From JAFGPL01 sp963781805 (lineage in GTDB: Bacteria; Bacteroidota; Bacteroidia; Bacteroidales; UBA10428): 64,000 nucleotides of DNA. The notes beneath the pieces are model-generated. The model was not told the origin of the DNA. It worked only from the letters and a program-made list of their open reading frames with translations, and ran no database searches. Positions 8,412-18,284 of the stretch are shown piece by piece. The stretch covers positions 3,100,001-3,164,000 of the forward strand of contig CAWAHF010000004.1 of NCBI GenBank assembly GCA_963781805.1, in the 5' to 3' direction. Numbering within the stretch: the first letter of the stretch is position 1; each line of letters starts with the position of its first letter. The translations under genes and the position numbers were made by a program.

Positions 8412-11021
8412 TCATCCGCATTTTGAGTTGCCACAATCATTACACATCAGGCAACCTTCCTTATAAATCAGATTTTCTGATCCGCAATTGGTACAAGCCA
8501 GTCCTTTTCTTGCTTTTGTACCATTCGGAATATATTTTCTCAGAGCTCTCTCAACACCATTTCTCCAGGTATTAATCGTGTCGCTGTCCAATCGCAAGGA
8601 AGAAACCAGATTTACAACCTCTCTCACCGGCATGCCATGTCGTAATACGCTCGAAATCAGTTTTGCATAGTTCCAGAATTCTTTGTTAAACATATGCGAC
8701 AATCCACCGATGGTATTCCGGTAACCATACTTGTCGATGTACTGAAAATCATACCTGGATATTCCTTTTTCATCCCTGGTTTTAATTATTTTCCCGTTGG
8801 TAATGGATTTTGGAATCGGATACATATCTTCATCAGCAAAACCTGTGAATATTTCATAAGGCTTATCATTTTTAAGTCCTACAAATGCAATCCATTTTTC
8901 TTCATTGTTGTTGAACCTGATAATTTCAGCATCCAAAACGTTTGGTCTTTTGTATTTTTTTGCTTCTTCCTCATCGGAGGGTTTTCCATTGCTTACCAAA
9001 ACGCCTGTCCTGGAACCGTCACGATAAACTGTAACCCCTTTACAACCGCTTTGCCAGGCTGTAACATACAATTCATCTACCAGATCTTCGGTAGCACTAT
9101 TCGGCAGATTAATGGTTACACTAATGGAGTGATCCACCCATTTCTGAACTTCACCCTGCATTTTAACCTTACTGAGCCAATCCACATCGTTGGAAGTGGC
9201 CTTATAGTAAGGTGATTTCTTTACCAGCTCTTGAATTTGTTCATCATCGCTGTTTTGAATTTCCGTTGTATCATAGCCGTTTACTTCGAGCCATGTAAGA
9301 AATTTATGATGAAATACATTAAACTCTTCCCACTTGTCTCCTACTTCATCTGTAAACATTACATTCACAGAAGCATCATTTGGATTTACTTTTTTTCTGC
9401 GTTTGTATACGGGTAAAAATACCGGTTCGATACCTGAAGTTGTCTGGGTCATCAGACTTGTAGTGCCTGTTGGTGCAATAGTAAGTAACGCAATATTTCT
9501 GCGTCCGTATTTTAACATGTCACGATAGAACTGTTCATCTTCATTTTTCAACCTGAGAATAAAAGGATTGTCTTTTTCGAGTTGGGAATCGTAAATAGCA
9601 AACGGTCCGCGTTCCCTGGCAGTTTCAACAGATGATTTGTATGCTTCGAGAGCCAGAGTTTTTTGTACTTCGATTGAAAAATCGATGGCGTTTTCGCTGC
9701 CATATCTCAGGCCGAGAGCTGCGAGCATATCTCCTTCGGCGGTTATTCCAATTCCGGTTCTTCTTCCTTCTTCGGCTTTCAGGCGGATATTCTCCCACAA
9801 TTTTCTTTCTACCCGCTTAACTTCAGCTTCTTCGGGATCTTTGTTTATTTTTTCCAGAATGGCATCGATTTTCTCAAGTTCCAAATCAATGATATCATCC
9901 ATCATTCGTTGAGCGTAATGCACATGTTTCCTGAATAAATCGAAATCAAATTTTGCATTCGCCGTAAATGGATTTTCAACATAACTGTACAGATTAATGG
10001 CCAACAACCTGCACGAATCGTACGGGCAAAGCGGAATTTCACCGCAGGGATTTGTAGAAACGGTTTTGTAGCCAAAATCTTTATAACAATCAGGAACCGA
10101 TTCGGAAGTTATAGTATCCCAGAATAAAATTCCAGGCTCTGCAGATAACCAGGCATTATGTATTATCTTATTCCAAAGTTCTCTGGCATTGATCTCCTTT
10201 TTCATTACCGGTTTATCAGAGTCTACAGGAAATTGCTGTACATAAGGCTTACCAGATATCAGAGATTCCATAAATTCATGATCGATCCGAACCGATACAT
10301 TCGCTCCGGTAACTTTTCCCTTCTGTAGTTTTGCATCAATGAATTGTTCTACATCGGGATGTTTGATAGAAATGCTGAGCATCAAGGCTCCCCGTCTTCC
10401 ATCCTGGGCGACTTCGCGTGTAGAATTTGAAAATCTTTCCATAAAAGGCACCACACCGGTAGAAGTAAGCGCACTATTGAGTACCGGACTTCCTTTGGGA
10501 CGGATGTGTGTAAGATCGTGTCCAACTCCTCCTCTTCTTTTCATCAGCTGCACCTGCTCCTGATCTATTTTCAATATGGCTCCGTAAGAATCAGATGGTC
10601 CATCATTTCCTATAACAAAACAATTTGACAGGGATGCTATCTGAAAATTATTTCCGATTCCTGTCATTGGCCCCCCTTGCGGAACAATGTATTTGAAATC
10701 CCTGAGCAATTCGAAAATCAACTCTTCCGACATCGGATTGGGATACCTTTTTTCAATCCTGTTAAGCTCCTTTGCAAGTCTCCTGTGCATATGACCCGGG
10801 TTCTCTTCAAACAGGTTACCGTAAGAGTCCTTCAGTGCATACTTGCTTATCCATACTGTTGCAGCAAGCTCATCCCCTTTAAAATACTTCAGGGTACTTT
10901 TTAACGCCTCATCGTAGGTGTAAGTCGTTTTACCGCTTTCTTTCACCTCAGTTAATTCCTCCATTTTATGGTCTTCGTTCGTAACAACAGTTTTCTTAGT
11001 ATTGGTTTCTTCAGTTTGCAT
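8412..11021 (-). CDS. nrdJ: class II (coenzyme B12-dependent) ribonucleotide reductase
   Basis: This enzyme reduces ribonucleotides to deoxyribonucleotides using adenosylcobalamin as radical source, so it works with or without oxygen. The 869-residue chain has the RNR barrel motifs SLSNCFVIGND (first redox Cys), NPCGEIPLCPYDSC (thiyl-radical finger loop with second redox Cys nearby) and APTGTTSLMTQTTSGIEP (phosphate-binding loop). Its C-terminus carries a zinc-ribbon-like tail with CTNCGSENL and CLMCNDCGNSKCG, which supplies reducing thiols. No intein is visible. No cobalamin riboswitch or NrdR box was recognised upstream. The 3' end faces the phosphorylase gene. Confidence 0.95.
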   Translation of the reverse strand: MQTEETNTKKTVVTNEDHKMEELTEVKESGKTTYTYDEALKSTLKYFKGDELAATVWISKYALKDSYGNLFEENPGHMHRRLAKELNRIEKRYPNPMSEELIFELLRDFKYIVPQGGPMTGIGNNFQIASLSNCFVIGNDGPSDSYGAILKIDQEQVQLMKRRGGVGHDLTHIRPKGSPVLNSALTSTGVVPFMERFSNSTREVAQDGRRGALMLSISIKHPDVEQFIDAKLQKGKVTGANVSVRIDHEFMESLISGKPYVQQFPVDSDKPVMKKEINARELWNKIIHNAWLSAEPGILFWDTITSESVPDCYKDFGYKTVSTNPCGEIPLCPYDSCRLLAINLYSYVENPFTANAKFDFDLFRKHVHYAQRMMDDIIDLELEKIDAILEKINKDPEEAEVKRVERKLWENIRLKAEEGRRTGIGITAEGDMLAALGLRYGSENAIDFSIEVQKTLALEAYKSSVETARERGPFAIYDSQLEKDNPFILRLKNEDEQFYRDMLKYGRRNIALLTIAPTGTTSLMTQTTSGIEPVFLPVYKRRKKVNPNDASVNVMFTDEVGDKWEEFNVFHHKFLTWLEVNGYDTTEIQNSDDEQIQELVKKSPYYKATSNDVDWLSKVKMQGEVQKWVDHSISVTINLPNSATEDLVDELYVTAWQSGCKGVTVYRDGSRTGVLVSNGKPSDEEEAKKYKRPNVLDAEIIRFNNNEEKWIAFVGLKNDKPYEIFTGFADEDMYPIPKSITNGKIIKTRDEKGISRYDFQYIDKYGYRNTIGGLSHMFNKEFWNYAKLISSVLRHGMPVREVVNLVSSLRLDSDTINTWRNGVERALRKYIPNGTKARKGLACTNCGSENLIYKEGCLMCNDCGNSKCG

Positions 11022-11548
11022 TGTATAACCTTGTTTAAAATGTTGGATACTTGCGGGATATTTAACCCCGGATTTTAAAAATGATGGTCATGCAATTTAC
11101 TACCTGAATAAAACTTGTGCAACGTGAAACCCCCTGTATTTATCAACATTTGAGACTACTTATCAACTCGCTATTTTAAAGTTTTGAATAACTGATGATT
11201 AAAATAATTTCGCCATTTTGCTTTATAAATTCAGATAAAAAAATGCAAAAAACAGAAGAAAAAATATTAAAAAATTATTAACAACCTTTTAATACTTGTT
11301 AGTAACATTAAATTCATATATTGTTAATTATTAGCCAATTAAAAAATATCTACAAATTAAACAATCATCACCTAATAAAGTTTTGTTAATTATAATTAAA
11401 TTAATCTAATGGTGTTGAACCTTTAAATTTAAAAAATATGATTAACTGGAATGAATCTATGAATATTAATCTCAATATATTAGCCTGAAAAAATGATATA
11501 TAAAGTTACTAACCTTTGCTCATTTTTTAATGAAAAATATTCAATAAT
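11022..11548. other. AT-rich intergenic region upstream of nrdJ and tRNA-Leu
   Basis: About 530 bases of very AT-rich DNA lie between the nrdJ start and the tRNA promoter. I see no plausible open reading frame and no B12-box-like core. Regulatory sites for nrdJ probably lie here, but none is recognisable by eye. Confidence 0.4.
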
Positions 11549-11579
11549 TTTGATCCTCAGGAAGTATTAACTATCTTCG
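11549..11579 (+). promoter_or_regulatory. probable tRNA-Leu promoter
   Basis: TTTG (11549-11552), a 19-base spacer and TATCTTCG (11572-11579) fit the Bacteroidetes TTTG-N19-TAnnTTTG arrangement with one mismatch. The mature tRNA begins about 67 bases downstream. Confidence 0.55.
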
Positions 11580-11646
11580 CAATCCGATTGAAAACAATCA
11601 AATCGAACACTTTCAAAAGTTGTAAGTTCTTAGAATAAATTGATTT

Positions 11647-11730
11647 GCCGAAGTGGCGGAACTGGTAGACGCGCTGGACTCAAAATCCAGTGGTGGCAAC
11701 ACTGTGTGGGTTCGAGTCCCACCTTCGGTA
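11647..11730 (+). tRNA. tRNA-Leu (anticodon CAA)
   Basis: The acceptor arm GCCGAAG (11647-11653) pairs with CTTCGGT (11723-11729, one G-U), followed by discriminator A at 11730. The anticodon stem CTGGA/TCCAG (11674-11678 and 11686-11690) encloses loop CTCAAAA, giving anticodon CAA at 11681-11683, which reads UUG. A long variable arm (about 11691-11707) marks it as class II, as expected for leucine. The T-loop GGTTCGAGTCCC is canonical. CCA is not encoded. Confidence 0.96.
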
Positions 11731-11810
11731 CTAATTTTCCTATCTTCGACCAATTGACAGATTTTAGCATCCCTTCAAAAAGCAAACAGATTTCATGTTT
11801 TATATTTAAA

Positions 11811-13157
11811 CTAATCCATTAATTTCAAGTTGTTAATAAACCTGTCCAGCACATCCTCCAGGTTAGGCCTGCCAATTTCCTGCAAATCGTAAGTGACTCT
11901 CACTGCAGGTTTATTTATTTTAATGATACGACTAAGATCTATAGGTGTTCCGATTACAACAACATCGCATGGCGTGTCATTAATCGTTTTTTCCAGGTCC
12001 TTGATTTGTTGGTTCCCATAACCCATTGCAGGTAACAATGTTCCGATTCCCGGATAAGTTTCAAAGGTTTCCTTAATTCTGCCTACAGCATAATCACGGG
12101 GATCTATCAGCTGAGAAGCGCCCCATTTCAGCGCAGCAACCGTACCTGCCCCGATTTTCATTTCTCCATGTGTAAGGGTCGGACCGTCTTCGATTACAAG
12201 ACAGCGTTTCCCCCTGATCAATTCGGGCTTATCAACCGCAATAGGTGATGCTCCGTCTATGATCACGGCTTTCGGATTTACCTTTTGAATATTATCCCGC
12301 ACCAGTTGAATTTGTTCAGGATGGGCGGTGTCCATTTTATTAATAATTACAGCGTCTGCTAATCTTAATGTTACTTCACCGGGATAGTAGCCCAGCTCAT
12401 GACCTGCACGGTGAGGATCCGTCACTGTAATCATCAAATCGGGTTTGTAAAAAGGAAAATCGTTGTTGCCCCCATCCCACAAAATGATATCACATCCTGA
12501 AGGATCTTTCTCCGCTGCATCCAGGATAGCCTGATAATCAACTCCTGCGTATATTACATTCCCCCTGATGATATGCGGTTCATATTCTTCCATCTCTTCG
12601 ATGGTACAATTTTGTTTTTCAAGATCTTCCACTGATGCAAACCTCTGTACCACCTGCTTTCTCAAATCACCATAGGGCATCGGATGACGTATGGCGACCA
12701 CTTTCAGTCCTTTTTTCATCAATATTTCAATCACCCGTCGCGATGTCTGTGATTTTCCGCAACCAGTTCTCACAGCTCCGACTGCTATTACAGGCTTTTT
12801 GCTTTGAATCATGGTTTCTTTGTGCCCAAGCAACAGAAAGTTTGCACCTGCAGCAATCACCCTTGAACCAACCGTCATCACTTTCTGATAGGGAATATCG
12901 CTGTAGGAAAAAATACAAACATCGATAGCATGCTTTTTGATCAATGTTTCAAGTTCTTCTTCGGCAAAAATAGGAATACCCTCAGGATACAGCTCTCCAG
13001 CCAGTTCGGGGGGATATTTTCTGCCTTCGATATCGGGTATTTGAGCGGCTGTAAAAGCTATTACCTTATAATCCTGATTGTTCCTGAAAAATGTGTTGAA
13101 ATTATGGAAATCTCTTCCTGCAGCACCAATAATAATTGCATTTCTTCTTGCCATCAT
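11811..13157 (-). CDS. cyclic 2,3-diphosphoglycerate synthetase-like P-loop GTPase
   Basis: The 448-residue protein begins with a Rossmann-like segment (MARRNAIIIGAAGRDFHNFN) and a P-loop follows at about 127-137 (GAVRTGCGKSQ). A Walker-B-like LWDGGNNDFPF and the guanine-specificity motif NKMD come after that. This layout matches proteins annotated as cyclic 2,3-diphosphoglycerate synthetase, named after the methanogen enzyme, which occur in many bacteria with untested function. It has no signal peptide or membrane segment. A second ATG lies one codon downstream. It stands alone, convergent with the tRNA, so context gives no clue. The family is confident; the activity in bacteria is not. Confidence 0.8.
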   Translation of the reverse strand: MMARRNAIIIGAAGRDFHNFNTFFRNNQDYKVIAFTAAQIPDIEGRKYPPELAGELYPEGIPIFAEEELETLIKKHAIDVCIFSYSDIPYQKVMTVGSRVIAAGANFLLLGHKETMIQSKKPVIAVGAVRTGCGKSQTSRRVIEILMKKGLKVVAIRHPMPYGDLRKQVVQRFASVEDLEKQNCTIEEMEEYEPHIIRGNVIYAGVDYQAILDAAEKDPSGCDIILWDGGNNDFPFYKPDLMITVTDPHRAGHELGYYPGEVTLRLADAVIINKMDTAHPEQIQLVRDNIQKVNPKAVIIDGASPIAVDKPELIRGKRCLVIEDGPTLTHGEMKIGAGTVAALKWGASQLIDPRDYAVGRIKETFETYPGIGTLLPAMGYGNQQIKDLEKTINDTPCDVVVIGTPIDLSRIIKINKPAVRVTYDLQEIGRPNLEDVLDRFINNLKLMD

Positions 13158-13898
13158 AATATATTGTTTTTATGTTTTACTTACAGCGATGAAATTAATT
13201 AAAATGAAAGGGTTTAAATATGATATTTGACAGATCGGATTATTAAAAAAGGAAAACAGAATTTGACTGTTGCAATTACCTGATTTCTGTTCATCTGATA
13301 GCTCCCATTGTTATTAAAACCTATTGGAGTAATGAGTGATAAGGGTGTTCGTAAAATCAGCTGTAAATTTTGCCGGGTAAATTGATACCGGATTTCTAAG
13401 CTGTCCGTTATTTCTGGCTTCAATCGCACAACTATATAACGTTTCCATTTTGTCGTTCGTAACCGGCAGGCAATCAATGGTTACACCAGCCCCATGAATG
13501 CATATATTTCCTCCGGATTTTTCAGGATGTTCAAGTAACCTTCTCCTTATTTCCTCATTCTTATTGCTATAGGCTTTTTTACCCGCTGATATCTTAGTTG
13601 ACCCGATTTAAAATCATTACCCGGTGCGGTTGAATAAACAACCTAATAAAACAGAACTAAAACAAAAAACTGTTTCATAAATAACAGTAAGTTAAAATCA
13701 GGTTAAAATATAGTAGTATTTATTCTTGTGTCAAAAAATTAGAAAACATTAACATTTTTTCTCGTAATTTTAAATTTTCTTACTATGAAACGAAACCCCG
13801 GTTGGGATAGTGCCATTCCCGGGAATCGGTAATGATTAGTATGAATAAATAAGGATTTTTAAAGACATAACCCGTTTATTTACAATTAGTAAAGGCAC
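13158..13898. other. 741-base intergenic region with no convincing gene
   Basis: The region is AT-rich. A minus-strand frame at 13214-13477 (87 codons) has no recognisable domain or ribosome binding context. A perfect 12-bp palindrome ATTCCCGGGAAT occurs at 13815-13826, about 75 bases before the nitroreductase start. Its role is unknown. Confidence 0.4.
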
Positions 13899-14417
13899 AT
13901 GGAATTTTTTGATTTAATCCGAAACAGGGAAAGTATCCGTGCTTATGATTCTACCAGACCAGTTGAGACTGATAAACTGGAGCGCATACTTGAGGCGGGC
14001 CGGCTTGCACCTTCTGCAGCCAACCGGCAACCGTGGAAATTTATTGTAGTATCGTCTGAGGTGATGCTTGATAAGGTAAGAGCCTGCTATAATCGTCAAT
14101 GGTTTAAGGATGCGCCGCATATCCTGGTGGTAACCGGTAACGAAGACGATGCATGGGTAAGAAGTTATGACCATTACAATTCCCTGGAAACAGATCTTAC
14201 CATTGCCATGGATCACATGATACTGGCTGCCGAAAATGAAGGTATCGGTACATGCTGGATTGCTGCTTTTGATCCGAAGATTCTTCGCGCTGCTCTTCAG
14301 CTGCAGACAAATGAGAGAGTTTTTGCCATTACACCTCTTGGATATCCGCCCAGGGAATTTGTGAAATCCGGTAATAAGATCAGAAAAGAGCTAAAAGATA
14401 TTGTGCATTATATTTAG
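13899..14417 (+). CDS. nitroreductase family protein (FMN-dependent)
   Basis: Nitroreductases are FMN flavoproteins that use NAD(P)H to reduce nitro groups, quinones or other acceptors; the natural substrate here is unknown. The 172-residue protein has the conserved FMN-phosphate segment RNRESIRAYD near residues 8-17 and LAPSAANRQPWKF near 36-48. GIGTCWIAAFDP near 110-121 and a C-terminal TPLGYPPREF also fit the short single-domain form. It has no transit signals. The HIT gene follows after 20 bases, so the two probably share a transcript. Confidence 0.9.
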   Translation: MEFFDLIRNRESIRAYDSTRPVETDKLERILEAGRLAPSAANRQPWKFIVVSSEVMLDKVRACYNRQWFKDAPHILVVTGNEDDAWVRSYDHYNSLETDLTIAMDHMILAAENEGIGTCWIAAFDPKILRAALQLQTNERVFAITPLGYPPREFVKSGNKIRKELKDIVHYI

Positions 14418-14437
14418 TAATCTGCAATTGCAACGAA

Positions 14438-14905
14438 ATGTATGTTGAGAAACCCTGCCCGTTTTGTTCATCCGAAATCAAGGAAAATACCTTTTTTGAA
14501 AGCGCAAATTTTTTAGCTATTTATAATGTTGCGCCCATACTACCCGGACACTCCCTGGTCATCCCAAAACTGCACATTACGAGCTTCATGGAATTGACTG
14601 AAAATGAATTGTTTGAAATTGTAAGTTTTAGCCGTAAAACCATAAAAATATTATCTCTTGCCTTTGAAACAACAGCCTTTAACTGGACAATCCAGGAAAA
14701 GGAAGAAGCCGGACAGACCATTGCACATATGCATATTCATATCGTACCCAGGATACCCCGCGATCTGCCAAATCCGGGCGACTGGCATACCAAATTGAAA
14801 CATAATATCGAAAGTGTAATTGATAGTGATTTACGACCCAACGTACCTCCCCATGAATTAAAGTCCATTGTCCTCAGACTCAGAAGTTTTGCAACCAATA
14901 TCTGA
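14438..14905 (+). CDS. HIT family nucleotide-binding hydrolase
   Basis: HIT proteins hydrolyse or transfer nucleotides (AMP-lysine, dinucleoside polyphosphates) through a histidine-triad active site. The 155-residue protein shows the triad HMHIHIV inside AGQTIAHMHIHIVPR near residues 91-105. An N-terminal zinc-like CPFCSSEI (about 7-14) and HSLVIPKLH (about 39-47) are also present, which places it nearer the Fhit/GalT-like branch than HINT. It lies 20 bases after the nitroreductase stop; no terminator is seen between them. Confidence 0.92.
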   Translation: MYVEKPCPFCSSEIKENTFFESANFLAIYNVAPILPGHSLVIPKLHITSFMELTENELFEIVSFSRKTIKILSLAFETTAFNWTIQEKEEAGQTIAHMHIHIVPRIPRDLPNPGDWHTKLKHNIESVIDSDLRPNVPPHELKSIVLRLRSFATNI

Positions 14906-15094
14906 CACGAATAACTTGGATAGATTTGATTGATTTCAATACAGCTTATAAAAACTGATTTTTCTTAAGCCTTCAACGAACCTGAATAACTCAATGGATC
15001 AGGATATTATTGATGAAACTTTCCGGCAATTTCAATCATAAATACATTAAGGATACTTACTTCCAATTGATTTAGTTTATTACTAAAATTTAAT

Positions 15095-15102
15095 TATATT
15101 TG
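15095..15102 (+). promoter_or_regulatory. probable secDF -7 box
   Basis: TATATTTG fits the TAnnTTTG consensus and lies 48 bases before the secDF ATG. An imperfect TTTAG at 15071-15075 sits 19 bases upstream as a possible -33 element. Confidence 0.45.
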
Positions 15103-15149
15103 CGCCACTTGTTAAAAAATACATTTCAACTCATAAAATTTAATAAAAA

Positions 15150-18100
15150 ATGCGAAATAAAGGAGCCATTTGGACATTGGCAATAGCACTCACTCTTGTC
15201 TGTATTTATCAGCTTTGGTTTACCTTTAAAGCCTATGAGGTAAGAAGGCATGCTACAGAATATGCACAGAATGATCCAAATAAAAAACAACATTATCTTG
15301 ATTCGATATCGGGAGAAACGGTATATAATTTCCTTGGCCTGAGAAAGTATACCTATAAAGAATGTATTGAAAGGGAAATAAATCTTGGATTGGACCTTCA
15401 GGGAGGTATGAATATCATCCTTGAAGTGTCAGCTGAAGATATCATTCGTTCGCTTTCTAATCACAGCAAAGACACAACCTTTAATAAAGCCATCGCACTG
15501 GCCAAGAAAATGGAAATCGGATCGAATGCCAATTTTGTCGATCTGTTCGGAAGAGCCTGGAATGAAATTGATCCAAATGCACAAATGGCTGCCAACGTGT
15601 TTATGACGCCACAACTTCGTGAAAAAATAAACTATAATTCCACCAATGAAGAGGTATTAAATATAATACGTCAGGAAGTCGAAAGCGCTGTTAAAAATTC
15701 ATTTAACATTATCAGTACCCGTATTGACCATTTTGGGGTTGCACAACCGAATATTCAAAGAGTAGAGGGCGGTGAACGAATACTCGTGGAATTACCGGGT
15801 GTGGGAGATAAAGCCAGGGTAGAAAAACTCTTACAGGGCACAGCTAAACTTGAATTCTGGGAAACATATGACAATACACAGATATATCCGGATTTGATCG
15901 AAGCTAACAAGGTAATTAAACAATATTTGGATGCCGAAAAAGGACTGGCAAAAGAAAATACACCTCAACCGGAGAATAAGCTTCCTGCAGAAGAACCTGA
16001 AAAGAAATTAATACCCGAAGAAAAACCAGTTGAAGCCAATGCAGACAGCGGTGCATCTTCATTAATTTCTCAGCTTGAAAATGATTCTACAGCTATCGAT
16101 TCAATGGCACAGGCATCAATGTATGATAACTATCCTCTTTTCGCACTGTTGTATCCATACGCTACAGCTGACAAACTGATACCTGGTTGCAGGATTGGTC
16201 GTGCACATTATAGCGATACAGCTAAAATAAACAGGCTGATGCAAATTGCCATCGCCCGTGGAGTATTCCCAAAAGATTTTAAATATTTCTGGTCGGCATT
16301 ACCGGTGCAGGATCCGGAGACCAAAAAATCCACTGACATTTTCGATATGTTTGCCATAAAAATCACAGGGAGGGATGGCCAGGCACCGTTGGATGGAGAT
16401 GTTGTCACTGATGCCAGGGATGGTTTTGATCAATACAGTGGAACCGCTAATGTATCTATGAATATGAACGGAACGGGCACCAAGAAATGGGCGCTTATCA
16501 CCCATGATAATGTTGGTAAATTCATTATAGTTTCCATGGATGATTTGGTTTATTCTGCTGCTGTCGTAAGGGAAGAGATTACTACCGGAAGCACTGAAAT
16601 TTCAGGTAATTTCACTCCCAAAGAAGCACAGGACTTATCCAACTTGTTAAAATCAGGAACACTGCCTGCAAGGTGTAAGATTATTCAGGAAGAAGTTATC
16701 GGTCCCTCCCTGGGAAAAGACTCTGTTCATTCAGGATTGAATTCTTTTCTTGTTGCGTTTGTCGTAATTCTTCTGTACATGATATTCTATTATAGTCGCC
16801 GGGCTGGAATGGTGGCAGATATTGCACTTATAACGAACATGTTTTTTCTTATTGGAGTACTGGCCTCGTTAGGGCCTGCTCTTACCTTGCCGGGTATTGC
16901 CGGTATTGTATTAACCATTGGTATGTCGGTTGATGCCAATGTGTTGATATTTGAGAGAATCCGCGAAGAAATCGCGGGTGGCAAGGGAATACGTATGGCC
17001 ATTGCCGATGGCTACCGGGCTGCATATTCAGCCATTATCGATGGAAACCTTACTACCCTGATTACCGGTATTATATTATTCCTCATGGGTACCGGTCCTA
17101 TAAAAGGCTTTGCAACTACCCTGGTAATTGGTATCCTTACATCACTTTTTTCTGCCATATTTGTTAGCAGGTTGATATTTGAATTCTTTCTCGATCGAAA
17201 TAAAGTTCTTACATTTTCAAATGCTCTCACCAAGGGCGCCTTTAAGAACACCCATATTAATTTTATCGGACTGAGAAAAACTTTCTATGTAGTTTCAGGT
17301 ATTGTCCTGGTAATTGCCATAGGTTCATTATTTACCCGCGGATTAGATCAGGGGGTTGATTTTGTTGGAGGGAGAAACTTCGTCATTAAGTTTAACGAAA
17401 AAGTTGAACCATCAAAAGTAGCTTCTCTGCTTGAAAACGTGCTGGAAGGTAGACCAAAAGTTATTACGTTTGGATCGGACCAACAGGTGAGAATTACAAC
17501 CCGTTACAAAATTAACGATGAGAGCGAAAACATAGAAGAACAAATTCAGAATCAGATATATAACGGTTTGAAACCCATACTGGGTAAAGACGTCACCTTT
17601 GCACAATTTAATGATAATTACTGGCGAAGTTCGCAAAAAGTTGGTCCTACCATTGCGGATGATATAAAGAGACAGGCAGGTTGGGCTATTTTCGTCTCAC
17701 TGATTTTTATGTTCCTGTATATTTTCGTGAGGTTCCGAAACTGGCAATACGGTATGGGTGCGGTTGTTGCCCTTATTCATGACTCCCTGATTGTTATCGG
17801 AGTATTCTCCCTCTTTTACGGATTGATGCCTTTCTCACTGGAAATAGACCAATCTTTTATTGCTGCAATATTAACGGTTGTTGGGTATTCTGTCAACGAC
17901 ACGGTTATCGTTTTCGACCGAATCAGGGAATACCGCAAACTATATCCCAAACGTGAAACTTCGGAGATGATGAACCTTGCACTGAACAGTACCCTGAGCA
18001 GAACTATCAATACATCTATGACAACAATTGTTGTTTTACTTACCATCTTCATTTTTGGTGGTGAGAGTATTCAGGGATTTACGTTTGCCATGCTGATTGG

Positions 18101-18191
18101 TATTGGTGTAGGTACTTATTCATCACTCTTTATTGCCACACCTATTGTTTACGACACAGTTAAAAGAATTACCACCAAAAAGGATCATTAA
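15150..18191 (+). CDS. secDF: protein translocase fusion SecDF
   Basis: SecD and SecF use the proton gradient to pull exported proteins through SecYEG. Here both are one 1013-residue chain, the usual state in Bacteroidota. An N-terminal membrane helix (about 7-26) precedes the P1 periplasmic head, which begins after NLGLDLQGGMNI near 76-87. Within it, a proline/glutamate-rich insert (about 265-300) is low-complexity and probably flexible. The SecD membrane bundle follows from about 530, with GMSVDANVLIFERIREE, and the SecF half from about 710, with QGVDFVGG and VNDTVIVFDRIREYR. Both essential aspartate-containing motifs are intact. A strong terminator follows. Confidence 0.96.
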   Translation: MRNKGAIWTLAIALTLVCIYQLWFTFKAYEVRRHATEYAQNDPNKKQHYLDSISGETVYNFLGLRKYTYKECIEREINLGLDLQGGMNIILEVSAEDIIRSLSNHSKDTTFNKAIALAKKMEIGSNANFVDLFGRAWNEIDPNAQMAANVFMTPQLREKINYNSTNEEVLNIIRQEVESAVKNSFNIISTRIDHFGVAQPNIQRVEGGERILVELPGVGDKARVEKLLQGTAKLEFWETYDNTQIYPDLIEANKVIKQYLDAEKGLAKENTPQPENKLPAEEPEKKLIPEEKPVEANADSGASSLISQLENDSTAIDSMAQASMYDNYPLFALLYPYATADKLIPGCRIGRAHYSDTAKINRLMQIAIARGVFPKDFKYFWSALPVQDPETKKSTDIFDMFAIKITGRDGQAPLDGDVVTDARDGFDQYSGTANVSMNMNGTGTKKWALITHDNVGKFIIVSMDDLVYSAAVVREEITTGSTEISGNFTPKEAQDLSNLLKSGTLPARCKIIQEEVIGPSLGKDSVHSGLNSFLVAFVVILLYMIFYYSRRAGMVADIALITNMFFLIGVLASLGPALTLPGIAGIVLTIGMSVDANVLIFERIREEIAGGKGIRMAIADGYRAAYSAIIDGNLTTLITGIILFLMGTGPIKGFATTLVIGILTSLFSAIFVSRLIFEFFLDRNKVLTFSNALTKGAFKNTHINFIGLRKTFYVVSGIVLVIAIGSLFTRGLDQGVDFVGGRNFVIKFNEKVEPSKVASLLENVLEGRPKVITFGSDQQVRITTRYKINDESENIEEQIQNQIYNGLKPILGKDVTFAQFNDNYWRSSQKVGPTIADDIKRQAGWAIFVSLIFMFLYIFVRFRNWQYGMGAVVALIHDSLIVIGVFSLFYGLMPFSLEIDQSFIAAILTVVGYSVNDTVIVFDRIREYRKLYPKRETSEMMNLALNSTLSRTINTSMTTIVVLLTIFIFGGESIQGFTFAMLIGIGVGTYSSLFIATPIVYDTVKRITTKKDH

Positions 18192-18235
18192 TCAAAAATT
18201 GATAATTTGACCAATTCTTAATATTTTTTAACAGG

Positions 18236-18266
18236 AAAGCCCCAACAAATGATTGGGGCTTTTTTT
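18236..18266 (+). terminator. intrinsic terminator after secDF
   Basis: AAAGCCCCAA, a short loop and TTGGGGCTTT form a 10-bp stem (18236-18261) ending in a run of seven T. It lies about 45 bases beyond the secDF stop codon. Confidence 0.92.
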
Positions 18267-18267
18267 G

Positions 18268-18275
18268 TATATTTG
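18268..18275 (+). promoter_or_regulatory. possible tatA -7 box
   Basis: TATATTTG directly follows the secDF terminator and lies 10 bases before the preferred tatA ATG. No -33 element is clear, and the resulting leader would be very short. Confidence 0.35.
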
Positions 18276-18284
18276 CATATCATA

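Noticed and set aside
11022..11640. Cobalamin riboswitch upstream of the B12-dependent reductase
   Set aside because: No B12-box or GC-rich core is visible; the region is AT-rich throughout.
13214..13477. 87-codon minus-strand frame between the GTPase and nitroreductase genes
   Set aside because: No domain, signal or operon context. The C-terminal strand pattern faintly resembles an outer-membrane protein end, but that is too little to call a gene or pseudogene.
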